From contig HF990775.1 in NCBI GenBank assembly GCA_000436255.1, positions 1-10,722 of the forward strand: DNA of 10,722 nucleotides, read 5' to 3'. The stretch comes from Clostridium sp. CAG:1193 (lineage in GTDB: Bacteria > Bacillota_I > Bacilli_A > RF39 > UBA660). Below are positions 1 to 8,141 of this stretch, one piece after another. Made by a program: the position numbers and the translations under genes. Position 1 is the stretch's first letter; every line of letters begins with the position of its first letter. Below the pieces are notes generated by a model. The model made no database searches, was not told the DNA's origin, and was given only the letters and a program-made list of their open reading frames with translations.

Positions 1-8
1 TTCTGCAT
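1..8 (-). CDS. 5' end of an unidentified gene running off the left edge
   Basis: Read on the minus strand, an ATG at 8-6 followed by CAG and two further bases is all that is visible of this gene. The start is supported by an SD of type GGGAGGAG (complement of 16-23), about 9 nt upstream of the ATG, and by a consensus promoter further upstream. The product cannot be named from two codons. It would be transcribed away from the ABC transporter terminator in the same direction as its neighbours. Confidence 0.5.
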
Positions 9-39
9 TTATATTCTCCTCCCTTATTATCACAAAATT

Positions 40-67
40 ATTATATCATCCACATTCCACTTGTCAA
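40..67 (-). promoter_or_regulatory. Consensus sigma-A promoter for the gene off the left edge
   Basis: On the minus strand a perfect -35 box TTGACA (complement of 62-67) is followed by a 16-bp spacer and an extended -10 TGATATAAT (-10 hexamer complement of 40-45). The predicted start is near position 33, giving a leader of about 25 nt. It is the closest match to the consensus in the window. An 8-bp palindrome, TGTTAACA at 77-84, and a loose ACAC-GTGT dyad at 82-93 lie just upstream and could bind a regulator, but they are short. Confidence 0.85.
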
Positions 68-109
68 GCAGAAATTTGTTAACACATACGTGTATCGACA
101 TTTCTATAC

Positions 110-141
110 AAAAAAAGAATTTTAGTAAATTCTAAAATTCT
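110..141 (-). terminator. Intrinsic terminator of the ABC transporter gene
   Basis: A perfect 10-bp stem (AGAATTTTAG at 116-125 with CTAAAATTCT at 132-141) encloses a 6-nt loop. In minus-strand sense it is followed by a run of seven T (complement of 110-116). The stem overlaps two bases of the ABC transporter stop codon (140-142), so coding sequence and terminator are fused. It insulates that gene from the consensus promoter just downstream. Confidence 0.9.
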
Positions 142-2617
142 ATTCTGTTCTAAGTGATACTACTGGATCTTTCTTTGAAGCCATACTTGATGGTATTAAT
201 CCTGCAAACATTGTTAGTGCTACACTTATAATTACTAATATTACTGCCGCTAATGGAGGTAATACTGATACATTATTTATACTAGCTAACTTATATATAA
301 TTATATTTATTGGTATATTTAAAAGAATAGTTATAAGTATACCAAGTAATCCTGATATTAGTCCTATTATAAATGTTTCAGCATTAAATACCATTCTTAT
401 ATCTTTCTTTCTTGCTCCAATTGCTCTTAATATACCTATTTCTTTTGTTCTTTCAAGTACTGATATATATGTTATTACTCCTATCATTATTGATGAAACT
501 ACTAATGATATACTTACAAATGCAATAAGTACATAACTTATAACATCTACTATAGTAGTTACACTATTCATTAAAACTCCTACGTAGTCTGTATATGATA
601 TAGTTAAATCATTCTCATCATTTGCTTCTTTTAAATCATTATATTCATCTATAAACTCTATAATTTTATCTTTTGATTTAAAATCTTTTGGATATATATT
701 TATTGCACTTGGCATATCTTTATCTACTATTCCAAGTGTATTAAGTGCTATATCATAAGTGTTAAGTGCAGCAAATGGTTCATTTGTAATTATATTTATT
801 TCTTTATTATTTAATTGTTCTTTTGCTATATCTGTTTTTAAAATATTATCTATTACATATTTAGTTAAATCACTAGTATATCCTACACCACCACTTGTTT
901 CTATTGATGATTCTTCATTTGGTCTAATAATGCCTACTATTTTAAGTGTAAGTGCATTATCTATAACTTCTTTCATATAACTTGTATCTTTTTCTTTATT
1001 AATCCAAGAACCATTTTCTTTTATATAATAATCTGTATTTAAAATAAGTTTAAATTCTTTTTCTAATAATTCATCATATGTATAAGTTGTTTGTTTAGTT
1101 TCATCTAATTTCTCACCCATCATTATTTTTTTAGCCATTTCAAGTAATTCACTTTGTTCTTTTAAACCTAGTGAATATAATGCATAATCACTGATCTCCC
1201 CGTATCCATCTAGTATTAATACTACTTCATTTTTATCATTAGGAAGTCTTCCTGCTAAAACATCATATGTACTATTTATAAGATCTTTATTATCAGATAT
1301 TTCACTAAACACGTTTATTCTTTCATTCATATATGATGATGTCATATAATTAGTATTCATATTATTCATATTATTCATCATTCCAAATGATTGAAATACT
1401 GTTGATGGGTTTAATTTAGTTATTTTACTTGTATCTTTATCATATATTTGTAAATCTAAGTTATATTTATATCGTATATCATTTACACTTTCTGATAATT
1501 TATCTTTATTTTCTTCTAAATATTTTTTAAATTCTTTTAAATCATTTGTTTTAATCTCACTTGCCATTGATTCAATCATACTACTCATTAAATCATTTGA
1601 ATATACTTTATCATCTTTGTGCCTTTCTCTTTTTGTTTGATTTGCAAGTTCAAGCATCATACTAGACATGTCCGCAGTTGATGATTCTATACTTACAGGA
1701 TAACTTGTAAGTGTATCTTCTTGTACTCTTCTTATATATTCATTAACACCATTTGACAAAGATAGTATTAAAGATATTCCTATTATACCTATACTTCCTG
1801 CAAAAGCAGTTAATATAGTTCTTCCTTTTTTAGTTAGTAAATTATTAAAACTTAGTGACAAAGCCGTTAAGAAACTCATACTTGTTTTTTTAGTTTTAGT
1901 ACTCTTTGTAACCTTATCTTCTTTATACTCATATGTATCAGTATAAGGATTAGTATCATCTGTTACTACACCATCTTTTATACTTATTATTCTTGTTGAA
2001 TAAGTTTTTGCAAGTTCTTCATTATGAGTTACCATAACAACTAATTTATCTTTTGATATTTTTTTTAATATACTCATAACTTCTTCACTAGTTTTTGTAT
2101 CAAGTGCGCCTGTTGGTTCATCACAAAGAAGTATATCAGGATTATTAACAAGTGCTCTTGCAATTGCTACTCTTTGCATCTGACCACCTGATAATTGATT
2201 TGGTTTTTTATTTATATGATCTTTAAGACCCACTTTAATAAGTGCTTCACGTGCTCTTTTTATTCTTTCTTCTTTTTTTACACCAGATAATGTAAGTGCA
2301 AGTTCTACATTTGAAAGTATAGATTGATGAGATATTAAATTATAACTTTGAAATACAAAACCAACCCTATGATTTCTAAATGAATCCCAATCACTATCTT
2401 TATATTTTTTTGTAGATATACCATTAATAATTAAATCTCCTGATGTATATTTATCAAGTCCTCCAATTATATTTAGTAAAGTTGTTTTACCACTACCACT
2501 AGGTCCTAAAATAGATACAAATTCACTTTCTCTAAAATTAATATTAACTTTAGAAAGTGCAGTTTGTTTAAAGTTTGCCATTTCATAAACTTTAGTAATA
2601 TTTTTTAGTTCTAACAT
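140..2617 (-). CDS. ABC transporter, ATPase fused to FtsX/MacB-type permease
   Basis: A single 825-aa chain carries both halves of a MacB-like transporter. The ATPase covers roughly residues 1-225: Walker A GPSGSGKTT at 38-46, Q-loop Gln90, signature LSGGQ at 142-146, Walker B ending in Glu167 and switch His198. After a lysine-rich linker come one membrane helix (about 266-289), a large extracellular domain (about 290-685) and three helices (about 687-717, 747-775, 786-811). The FtsX-type motif ERTKEIGILRAIGA sits at 722-735. Two chains would form the transporter. MacB-family proteins usually drive movements outside the membrane (export of peptides or antibiotics, lipoprotein release, wall hydrolase control); the substrate here is unknown, and no adjacent two-component system or membrane-fusion protein is seen. 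The start is supported by an AAAGGTGAT-type SD. The extracellular domain contains an Asn/Met-rich stretch at 413-430. Confidence 0.9.
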   Translation of the reverse strand: MLELKNITKVYEMANFKQTALSKVNINFRESEFVSILGPSGSGKTTLLNIIGGLDKYTSGDLIINGISTKKYKDSDWDSFRNHRVGFVFQSYNLISHQSILSNVELALTLSGVKKEERIKRAREALIKVGLKDHINKKPNQLSGGQMQRVAIARALVNNPDILLCDEPTGALDTKTSEEVMSILKKISKDKLVVMVTHNEELAKTYSTRIISIKDGVVTDDTNPYTDTYEYKEDKVTKSTKTKKTSMSFLTALSLSFNNLLTKKGRTILTAFAGSIGIIGISLILSLSNGVNEYIRRVQEDTLTSYPVSIESSTADMSSMMLELANQTKRERHKDDKVYSNDLMSSMIESMASEIKTNDLKEFKKYLEENKDKLSESVNDIRYKYNLDLQIYDKDTSKITKLNPSTVFQSFGMMNNMNNMNTNYMTSSYMNERINVFSEISDNKDLINSTYDVLAGRLPNDKNEVVLILDGYGEISDYALYSLGLKEQSELLEMAKKIMMGEKLDETKQTTYTYDELLEKEFKLILNTDYYIKENGSWINKEKDTSYMKEVIDNALTLKIVGIIRPNEESSIETSGGVGYTSDLTKYVIDNILKTDIAKEQLNNKEINIITNEPFAALNTYDIALNTLGIVDKDMPSAINIYPKDFKSKDKIIEFIDEYNDLKEANDENDLTISYTDYVGVLMNSVTTIVDVISYVLIAFVSISLVVSSIMIGVITYISVLERTKEIGILRAIGARKKDIRMVFNAETFIIGLISGLLGILITILLNIPINIIIYKLASINNVSVLPPLAAVILVIISVALTMFAGLIPSSMASKKDPVVSLRTE

Positions 2618-2640
2618 TCTATCACCTTTCTTTTATATGT

Positions 2641-2646
2641 ATTATA
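2641..2646 (-). promoter_or_regulatory. Probable -10 box of the ABC transporter gene
   Basis: A perfect TATAAT (complement of 2641-2646) lies in the 79-bp gap between the M23 gene terminator and the ABC start, 24 nt before the ATG. No good -35 box is found at 16-18 bp, so the promoter is either weak, activator-dependent, or uses a different -10. It is placed just after a terminator, which implies that the ABC gene has its own transcription start. Confidence 0.5.
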
Positions 2647-2678
2647 TATTTAAATTATGTAATAATTGTGTTTTTCTA

Positions 2679-2702
2679 TAAAAAGATAGGGTAAACCTAT
2701 CT
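2679..2702 (-). terminator. Intrinsic terminator of the dnaE-M23 unit
   Basis: In minus-strand sense AGATAGG (complement of 2696-2702) pairs with CCTATCT (complement of 2684-2690) around a 5-nt loop. A TTTTT run (complement of 2680-2684) follows. The 5' arm overlaps the M23 gene stop codon. It separates the dnaE-M23 unit from the ABC transporter gene. Confidence 0.85.
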
Positions 2703-4175
2703 ATATAATGTCATTGCGTTAAATGATATTCCTCCTCTTCCTGGAATACCTTTATACGCTCCAAAGTGTAAGTGCGGTCCTGTACAAGCACTACCTGTAC
2801 ATCCCATAGCACCTATCTTTGTACCTCTTGTTACTTTTTGCCCTGCAGTTACATATTGTGCAGATAAATGTGCATACCATGTATAGTAATTATTTTCATG
2901 TGCAATTATTATCTGATATCCACCTATTCCATCATAGAATACTTTATATACTACACCATTATTAGCTGCGAATATTGGTGAACCATTACCTGTACCACTT
3001 ATATCTGTTCCATCATGTAATGCACCCCATCGCCATCCATATGGACTTGTTATAATTGATGGTTGTAATGTTGGCCAGTACCAATCTCCTGCATCTGGTA
3101 TATCGCTTGGATCTATTTGAATACTGCTCATAGTTCCAATTACTTTAACTTGATTAATTACTTCATCTATTACTTTAGTATCAGATATTAATGCACGTAT
3201 AATCTCACCATTTTCATATTTTAATTTTTGTGTTACTATCTGACTACCATCTTTTCCTTCTTGTTTTATTTTTGTTAATCCCCAACCAAGAGAATTATCA
3301 TATTCAATTTGAGTTGCATAAGGAATAGTTTTAACCTCTACTAGATGTTCTTCTTCTACCACTGTTATAACTGGTGAAATAAGTGCAACTGATATTTCTT
3401 CACCAATTGATAATAAGTTATTCTTACTTTTTAAGTCTTGATTAACAACTAGTAGTTCTTCAACCGCAAGCTTATTATCTTCAGCAATACTTTCAATGGT
3501 ATCTCCTGCTTTTACTATATATTTTTTCTCGTCAATATCTTCTCCAAACAATAAATACTTAGTAACACTTCTTTCATCTAGAAGTATTTGTTCATCACTT
3601 GATATATATGACTCTTTTATTTTTATATCTTCTTTTATATATAAATCCTCTATTTTTTTACCAGTATCTTTTATAGTAATATCTTCGCCGCTTAAAAATA
3701 CATCTAACTCTTCATTAGGTACAAATGCTTTTACTACACTTGTTACTGCATTTTCAAAATCAGTTTTGTTTAAGACATTAATTTTAATATCTTCTTTATT
3801 TTCATCTTCTTTTTTAATTGTTATAGTGTATCCTTTTATAGTAAAGTGTTCTGTTTGTTTAATTGTTTCATATATATCTTTTTCATCTGTTAAAGTGGCA
3901 TTATATGTACTATATTTACTTATATATAATCCTTTAGGTAAATATACAGTATCAACACCAAATTCATCTTTAAGTTCTTTTTGATCTTCATTTATATATT
4001 TTTCTAACTTTTCTTTTGATTCAATAACACCTATATTCTTACCATTTAAATATACTCTATACAAGTCTCTTGGTGTCGTTTTAGCACTTACTTTAAACTC
4101 ATATATAGGTATTATAGAAAATACTGATAAAAGAATAGTTATGGATATTGCAACCAATTTTTCTTTTGTACTCAT
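2697..4175 (-). CDS. Membrane-anchored LysM-G5-M23 peptidoglycan endopeptidase
   Basis: This 492-aa protein is predicted to cut peptide cross-bridges of the cell wall. An N-terminal hydrophobic segment (about 8-24) acts as signal peptide or anchor. A mixed region without a recognised fold follows to about 215, then a LysM (about 219-263, starting YIVKAGDTIESIA), a G5 domain (about 270-347) and an M23 peptidase (about 365-492). The zinc ligands and catalytic His of M23 are present: His387 and Asp391 in HDGTD, His436 in AHL and His468/His470 in PHLHF. LysM and G5 fit binding to peptidoglycan sugars. The zinc site looks intact, so enzymatic activity is expected. It lies 22 nt downstream of dnaE with its own SD (AGAGGTGA, complement of 4179-4186) and is probably co-transcribed. 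A role in sporulation or cell separation is possible but not shown. Confidence 0.92.
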   Translation of the reverse strand: MSTKEKLVAISITILLSVFSIIPIYEFKVSAKTTPRDLYRVYLNGKNIGVIESKEKLEKYINEDQKELKDEFGVDTVYLPKGLYISKYSTYNATLTDEKDIYETIKQTEHFTIKGYTITIKKEDENKEDIKINVLNKTDFENAVTSVVKAFVPNEELDVFLSGEDITIKDTGKKIEDLYIKEDIKIKESYISSDEQILLDERSVTKYLLFGEDIDEKKYIVKAGDTIESIAEDNKLAVEELLVVNQDLKSKNNLLSIGEEISVALISPVITVVEEEHLVEVKTIPYATQIEYDNSLGWGLTKIKQEGKDGSQIVTQKLKYENGEIIRALISDTKVIDEVINQVKVIGTMSSIQIDPSDIPDAGDWYWPTLQPSIITSPYGWRWGALHDGTDISGTGNGSPIFAANNGVVYKVFYDGIGGYQIIIAHENNYYTWYAHLSAQYVTAGQKVTRGTKIGAMGCTGSACTGPHLHFGAYKGIPGRGGISFNAMTLYR

Positions 4176-4197
4176 AAGTCACCTCTTTTAGATTATA

Positions 4198-7074
4198 TCA
4201 TAGTTTAGTTATATTTTCTAATAAAACCTGATACTTTGACATTCTCTTTTCAACTTTACCCCTTAATAATACTATATCATTATTTTTCAAATCATTAATT
4301 AAATTTATCTCATTAGGAAATACAATAACATCTATAGTATCATACTCATCACTTACAGTTATAAATGCCATTTTTTTACCATTCTTAGTATTAATAACTT
4401 TTATTCTATCTATTAAAACAACTAAATTTATTTTTTTATCGAAATAATCTTTTATATTAGATGCATCAACAATATTATCATAATTTTTCTTATACTTTGT
4501 TACTGGATGATTACTTAAATAAAGATTAAATACATTAAGTTCTTTTTCTGTTAATTCATCAGGTGTATATTCATCAAATACTTCCATTACAGGTTTTTCA
4601 ATTAAAGATTCATCTAAATCATTTGCTAAAGAAGCATAATTAATAACTGCATCCATATTATTATAAAGAGTTTTATGATTATAACCAAATTCACTAAATG
4701 CATCTGCATCTATCAAACTTTCAATAGTTTTTTTATTTACACTTTTTCCATATGTTCTTTTAACAAAATCACAAAAATCAACAAATAAACCATTTTTTCT
4801 TTCATTTACTATTTCTTTACAAGTAATGCTTCCTACATTTCTTATAGTTGCAAGTGAGAATCTTATTCCATCTGCTTCACTTATATAATTATATTCACTA
4901 TAATTAATACTTGGTTTTAATATATTTACATCCATTTTCTTACATTCATCAATATATTCTTTTGTTTTAGTATCACTGCCTATCACATTAGTAAGAAGGG
5001 ATGATAAAAATTCTTTGCTATATTTTACTTTTAAGTAAGCCATTTTTAGTGCGATTATTGAATATGCAACCGAATGAGCTTTATTAAATCCATAATTTGC
5101 AAATTTTAAAATAAAATCATATGTTTTTTCTGCTACACTTTCTTTATATCCTCTTTCTATACTTCTTTTTACAAATTTTTCTCTTTCTTTAAGCATTACT
5201 TCTTTTTTCTTTTTACTCATTGCTCTTCTTAATACATCTGCTTCTGCATATCCATATCCAGCCATAATATTAGCAATCATAATTATTTGCTCTTGATATA
5301 TTATTATTCCATATGTTTTAGAAAGCACTTTAGACAAACTATCATCTATATAGTTAATGCGTTCTAATCCATTTTTTCTTCTTATATAGCTATCAATATT
5401 ATCAGATGGTCCTGGGCGAAATAATGCAATAGCTGCAATGATATCATCTATAGTAGTGGGTTTTAGTTTTTTTAAAAAGTTTTTCATACCAGATGATTCA
5501 AACTGAAATATACCACAAGTAGTCGCATTATAAAATAATTTAAGTGCATCTTTATCATCTATTGGTATATCTTTAAAATTCATATTTATTCTTTTTAAAA
5601 TATTATCTATCATAGTTAAATTTTTAAGCCCTAAAAAATCCATTTTAATTAAACCAAGACCTTCTAAATGTTCCATTGAATATCCACTTAAGTAATAATC
5701 TTCATACTTTTGAAGTGGTATATATGAATCAAGATTACATGCACTTATAATTATTCCAGCCGCATGAACTGATATCTGTCTTTTTAATCCTTCTAGTTTT
5801 AAACTAATTTTATATATATTATCTAATTCTTTAATCTCTTCTAAATAACGCCTTAAATCAGTATTATCTAATGCCTCAGTTAAAGTCATATTTATATCAA
5901 TAAATTTAGTTAATTTATCTAGTAATGTAGTATCTATATCATATATTCTTCCTATATCTCTTAATACTTGTTTTCCTGATAATGTAGTAAATGTAATAAT
6001 AGGCACTACTCTTTTTTTACCATATTTATTTATTACATAATTTACTACATCCCCCCTATGATTTGATTCAAAATCTATATCAATATCTGGCATTGTTATT
6101 CTTTCTTTATTCAAAAATCTTTCAAATAATAAATCATATTTAATAGGATCTACATCAGTAATACCAAGAGTATATGAAACTAAACTACCAGCTGCACTTC
6201 CCCTTCCGGGTCCTACTAATATATTATTTTTCTTAGAATACTTAACGTAATCCCAAACAACTAAAAAGTAATCATTAAATCCCATTTCATTTATTACATC
6301 AAGCTCATATAATAATCTATCATAATAAGTTTTAGTTACTTTTCCATCAAGTCTTTTATATAATCCTTTTTTACATAATTCAAATAAATATTCTTTCGAA
6401 TTATCTACATCATATTTAGGCATTAAAGATTTATTTTGATGAAATTCCACATTACATTTTTCTGTAATTTCTAATGCATTCTTATAATCTATTTCATTAA
6501 AATCAAAATAGCAATTATCATCTATTTCATACTTAAATTCATCTTTTATTTTTTTATTTTCTTTTATAAGATACAAATACTTTAAATAAGGTATATCTTC
6601 TTTTTTCATGCATAAAATTTCATTTATATATACAGTTTTATCTGTTAAAGTGGTATCTTTTTCTAATGCATTTTTATAACCTAGGTAAATATCAGCATAA
6701 ATATTTTTTAAATCATTAAATATCTCTTTATTAGATACACATATTAAATTTTCACTGTGACATTTTAATATATCAAGAGTAATTTGATTATTTTGCATTA
6801 TATAAATAAGTCTAGTTAAATTTTGATAACCACTATAGTTTTTAGCATAAAGTAGTATAATATTTTCATCTATTTTAACTTCAAGCCCAATAATTGGTTT
6901 TATACCATTATTTATGCATTCTTTATAAAATTCCATTACACCATACATATTTGTATCTGTTATTGCAATCTTATCTATATTATTTTCTTTACAAAATAAA
7001 ATCATCTTTTTTATATCATTTAAAGATGTAAGAAGCGAATAACTAGTTTTAACATGTAATGGTATATAATTCAT
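4198..7074 (-). CDS. dnaE: DNA polymerase III alpha subunit, DnaE type
   Basis: The C-family replicative DNA polymerase. The 958-aa chain starts with a PHP domain (about 5-200). The palm motif GPGRGSAAGS is at 288-297 and the catalytic aspartates Asp330 and Asp332 lie in PDIDIDF (329-335). The third, Asp479, is in KMDFLGL. LFRPGP (551-556), YQEQI (593-597) and the FANYGFNKAHSVAY stretch (658-671) are family hallmarks. A helix-hairpin-helix region (about 740-800) and an OB fold (about 882-955) follow. It is shorter than the roughly 1,100-residue DnaE of B. subtilis and ends soon after the OB fold. In Bacillota a separate PolC usually does bulk synthesis and DnaE extends primers; PolC is not in this window. 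The PHP metal site is degenerate (see findings). Start chosen for an AGGAGGA SD (complement of 7078-7083) and the family-typical beginning IPLHV. It ends in TGA. Confidence 0.96.
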   Translation of the reverse strand: MNYIPLHVKTSYSLLTSLNDIKKMILFCKENNIDKIAITDTNMYGVMEFYKECINNGIKPIIGLEVKIDENIILLYAKNYSGYQNLTRLIYIMQNNQITLDILKCHSENLICVSNKEIFNDLKNIYADIYLGYKNALEKDTTLTDKTVYINEILCMKKEDIPYLKYLYLIKENKKIKDEFKYEIDDNCYFDFNEIDYKNALEITEKCNVEFHQNKSLMPKYDVDNSKEYLFELCKKGLYKRLDGKVTKTYYDRLLYELDVINEMGFNDYFLVVWDYVKYSKKNNILVGPGRGSAAGSLVSYTLGITDVDPIKYDLLFERFLNKERITMPDIDIDFESNHRGDVVNYVINKYGKKRVVPIITFTTLSGKQVLRDIGRIYDIDTTLLDKLTKFIDINMTLTEALDNTDLRRYLEEIKELDNIYKISLKLEGLKRQISVHAAGIIISACNLDSYIPLQKYEDYYLSGYSMEHLEGLGLIKMDFLGLKNLTMIDNILKRINMNFKDIPIDDKDALKLFYNATTCGIFQFESSGMKNFLKKLKPTTIDDIIAAIALFRPGPSDNIDSYIRRKNGLERINYIDDSLSKVLSKTYGIIIYQEQIIMIANIMAGYGYAEADVLRRAMSKKKKEVMLKEREKFVKRSIERGYKESVAEKTYDFILKFANYGFNKAHSVAYSIIALKMAYLKVKYSKEFLSSLLTNVIGSDTKTKEYIDECKKMDVNILKPSINYSEYNYISEADGIRFSLATIRNVGSITCKEIVNERKNGLFVDFCDFVKRTYGKSVNKKTIESLIDADAFSEFGYNHKTLYNNMDAVINYASLANDLDESLIEKPVMEVFDEYTPDELTEKELNVFNLYLSNHPVTKYKKNYDNIVDASNIKDYFDKKINLVVLIDRIKVINTKNGKKMAFITVSDEYDTIDVIVFPNEINLINDLKNNDIVLLRGKVEKRMSKYQVLLENITKL

Positions 7075-7091
7075 AAATCCTCCTATAAGAT

Positions 7092-7120
7092 ATTTTAACA
7101 GATTTTAAGCAATATAACAA
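7092..7120 (-). promoter_or_regulatory. dnaE promoter
   Basis: On the minus strand, TTGTTA (complement of 7115-7120), a 17-bp spacer and an extended -10 TGTTAAAAT (hexamer complement of 7092-7097) form a good sigma-A promoter. The start would be near 7085, leaving only about 11 nt before the ATG, just enough for the SD. Its -35 box directly abuts that of the rpmB promoter. Confidence 0.75.
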
Positions 7121-7149
7121 TTGACTTATGCAAATATTTATGTTACACT
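7121..7149 (+). promoter_or_regulatory. rpmB promoter
   Basis: TTGACT at 7121-7126, 17 bp, then an extended -10 TGTTACACT (hexamer at 7144-7149). Predicted start near 7156. The short leader holds a 5-bp hairpin (TTAGT at 7153-7157 with ACTAA at 7166-7170) and then a strong SD, AAGGAGG, ending 7 nt before the ATG. Confidence 0.8.
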
Positions 7150-7186
7150 TTCTTAGTAAAAACTCACTAAAAAAGGAGGAATAGCA

Positions 7187-7357
7187 ATGGCAAATGTAAA
7201 AACTGATAGAAAACCACTATTCGGAAATAGTCGTTCACATGCATTAAATGCAACTAAAAAGAAACAAGGTTTAAATAAACAAAAGGTTACTGTAAACGGT
7301 AAAACTGAAGTAATGACTACAAGAGAAGCTAAAAAAACAAGAAAAGGATCTATTTAG
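7187..7357 (+). CDS. rpmB: Large ribosomal subunit protein bL28
   Basis: A 56-aa basic protein that I recognise as bL28 by the segment PLFGNSRSHALNATKKK (residues 10-26), close to the family's GNxRSHAxNAxK core, and by LNKQKVTVNGK further on. It is part of the 50S subunit near the exit-tRNA region. It is a little shorter than the usual 60-80 residues, with the C-terminus ending at KKTRKGSI. The N-terminal cysteine found in zinc-binding forms is replaced by Lys5, and no other cysteine is present, so this is a zinc-free (C-minus) version. Start supported by a strong SD and a promoter at 7121-7149. It is a single-gene unit, divergent from dnaE and closed by the terminator that overlaps its stop codon. 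Confidence 0.93.
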   Translation: MANVKTDRKPLFGNSRSHALNATKKKQGLNKQKVTVNGKTEVMTTREAKKTRKGSI

Positions 7358-7370
7358 ACCCTTTTTATTT
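7342..7370. terminator. Two-way terminator between rpmB and the XRE gene
   Basis: AAAAGGATC (7342-7350) pairs with GACCCTTTT (7357-7365) with one A-C mismatch and a 6-nt loop. A T-rich run follows on the plus strand. In minus-strand sense the hairpin is also followed by a T-rich stretch (T-run complement of 7331-7337), so it can stop both converging genes. It overlaps the end of rpmB and lies 6 bp from the stop of the XRE gene at 7372. Confidence 0.75.
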
Positions 7371-7371
7371 T

Positions 7372-8100
7372 TTATATTTTATAACTAATATTAAATTTTG
7401 AAGAATTATTATTAACTTTTACACTTATATAATCAAATGAAATTATTATAAAAATATATATTAGAACTATTAAAATACTTATAAATATCTTTTTTAATTT
7501 TATTAATCTATAAATTACTAGTAAAAACAATAATATACTTAAAACTATTAAAAACATATTATTTAACATATATAATGATACATTAATAGTAATAAATGAA
7601 ATAGTTAAAATTAATATATTAAAAATATATGTATTATTTTTTATTTTTTCAAATAACATAAGCGAATACTTTATAATATTATTTCTTAATATATAGATTA
7701 ATATTATTATTGCTATAAAAGATAGTGGTATCCACACTTTATTATTAACATTTATAAAATAAATAGATAAAAATGTACTTAATACCATAAGTAAAATTAA
7801 TGCGTCATTAAACTTATTATCCTTTTTTGATGCATAACTAATTACATTTGATAAATTATCTTCAAGTCTTTCTTGATAATTAGTTTTATTTAATCTTTCT
7901 CCACTTAATAATTCATTATAAGATATATCAAGCACTTCACATAGTGGTTTAAATAATGAAATATCTGGTAAAGATACTCCTGTTTCCCATTTAGATATAC
8001 TTCTATTTGATACTCCAAGCAATTCCCCAAGTTCTTCTTGACTAAGTTTTTTATTCTTCCTTTCTTCTTTTATAAACTTACCTATTTTTTCTTGATCCAT
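7372..8100 (-). CDS. XRE-family HTH regulator with multi-pass membrane domain
   Basis: This 242-aa protein begins with a typical XRE/Cro DNA-binding domain (about 6-66, with the recognition part LGVSNRSISKWETGVSLPD at 28-46). A short linker leads to about five hydrophobic segments (roughly 99-117, 122-138, 159-178, 181-199, 204-221). The C-terminus is short, charged and Asn-rich. The layout suggests a DNA-binding domain tethered to the membrane, perhaps sensing a membrane condition or contacting a transporter; no ligand can be named. It follows queH by 41 nt. The start is fixed by an SD, AGGAGGTGAT (complement of 8104-8113), which matches the 16S rRNA tail over 10 bases. A 7+7 inverted repeat overlaps its possible promoter and may be its own operator. 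HTH call firm; function unknown. Confidence 0.85.
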   Translation of the reverse strand: MDQEKIGKFIKEERKNKKLSQEELGELLGVSNRSISKWETGVSLPDISLFKPLCEVLDISYNELLSGERLNKTNYQERLEDNLSNVISYASKKDNKFNDALILLMVLSTFLSIYFINVNNKVWIPLSFIAIIILIYILRNNIIKYSLMLFEKIKNNTYIFNILILTISFITINVSLYMLNNMFLIVLSILLFLLVIYRLIKLKKIFISILIVLIYIFIIISFDYISVKVNNNSSKFNISYKI

Positions 8101-8111
8101 ATTATCACCTC

Positions 8112-8129
8112 CTATTTAAGTATAAATAG
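8112..8129. promoter_or_regulatory. Inverted repeat before the XRE gene, candidate operator
   Basis: CTATTTA (8112-8118) and TAAATAG (8123-8129) form a perfect 7-bp inverted repeat with a 4-bp spacer. In minus-strand sense it covers a possible -10 box TATACT (complement of 8119-8124) and touches the first bases of the SD. The position would allow the XRE protein to repress itself, or a leader hairpin to form. No good -35 box is evident, so the promoter itself is uncertain. Confidence 0.4.
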
Positions 8130-8141
8130 AACAAGTAATAA

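Noticed and set aside
77..95. Palindrome TGTTAACA and ACAC-GTGT dyad upstream of the left-edge promoter
   Set aside because: Too short and too likely in AT-rich DNA to call an operator without comparison.
759..980. Plus-strand open frame of 73 codons inside the ABC transporter gene
   Set aside because: It lies wholly antisense to a well-supported gene, has no SD and no recognisable protein features.
3496..3984. Plus-strand open frame of 162 codons opposite the M23 peptidase gene
   Set aside because: It is antisense to the conserved LysM and N-terminal region; its Ser/Phe/Ile-rich composition is what the opposite strand of Lys/Glu-rich coding gives.
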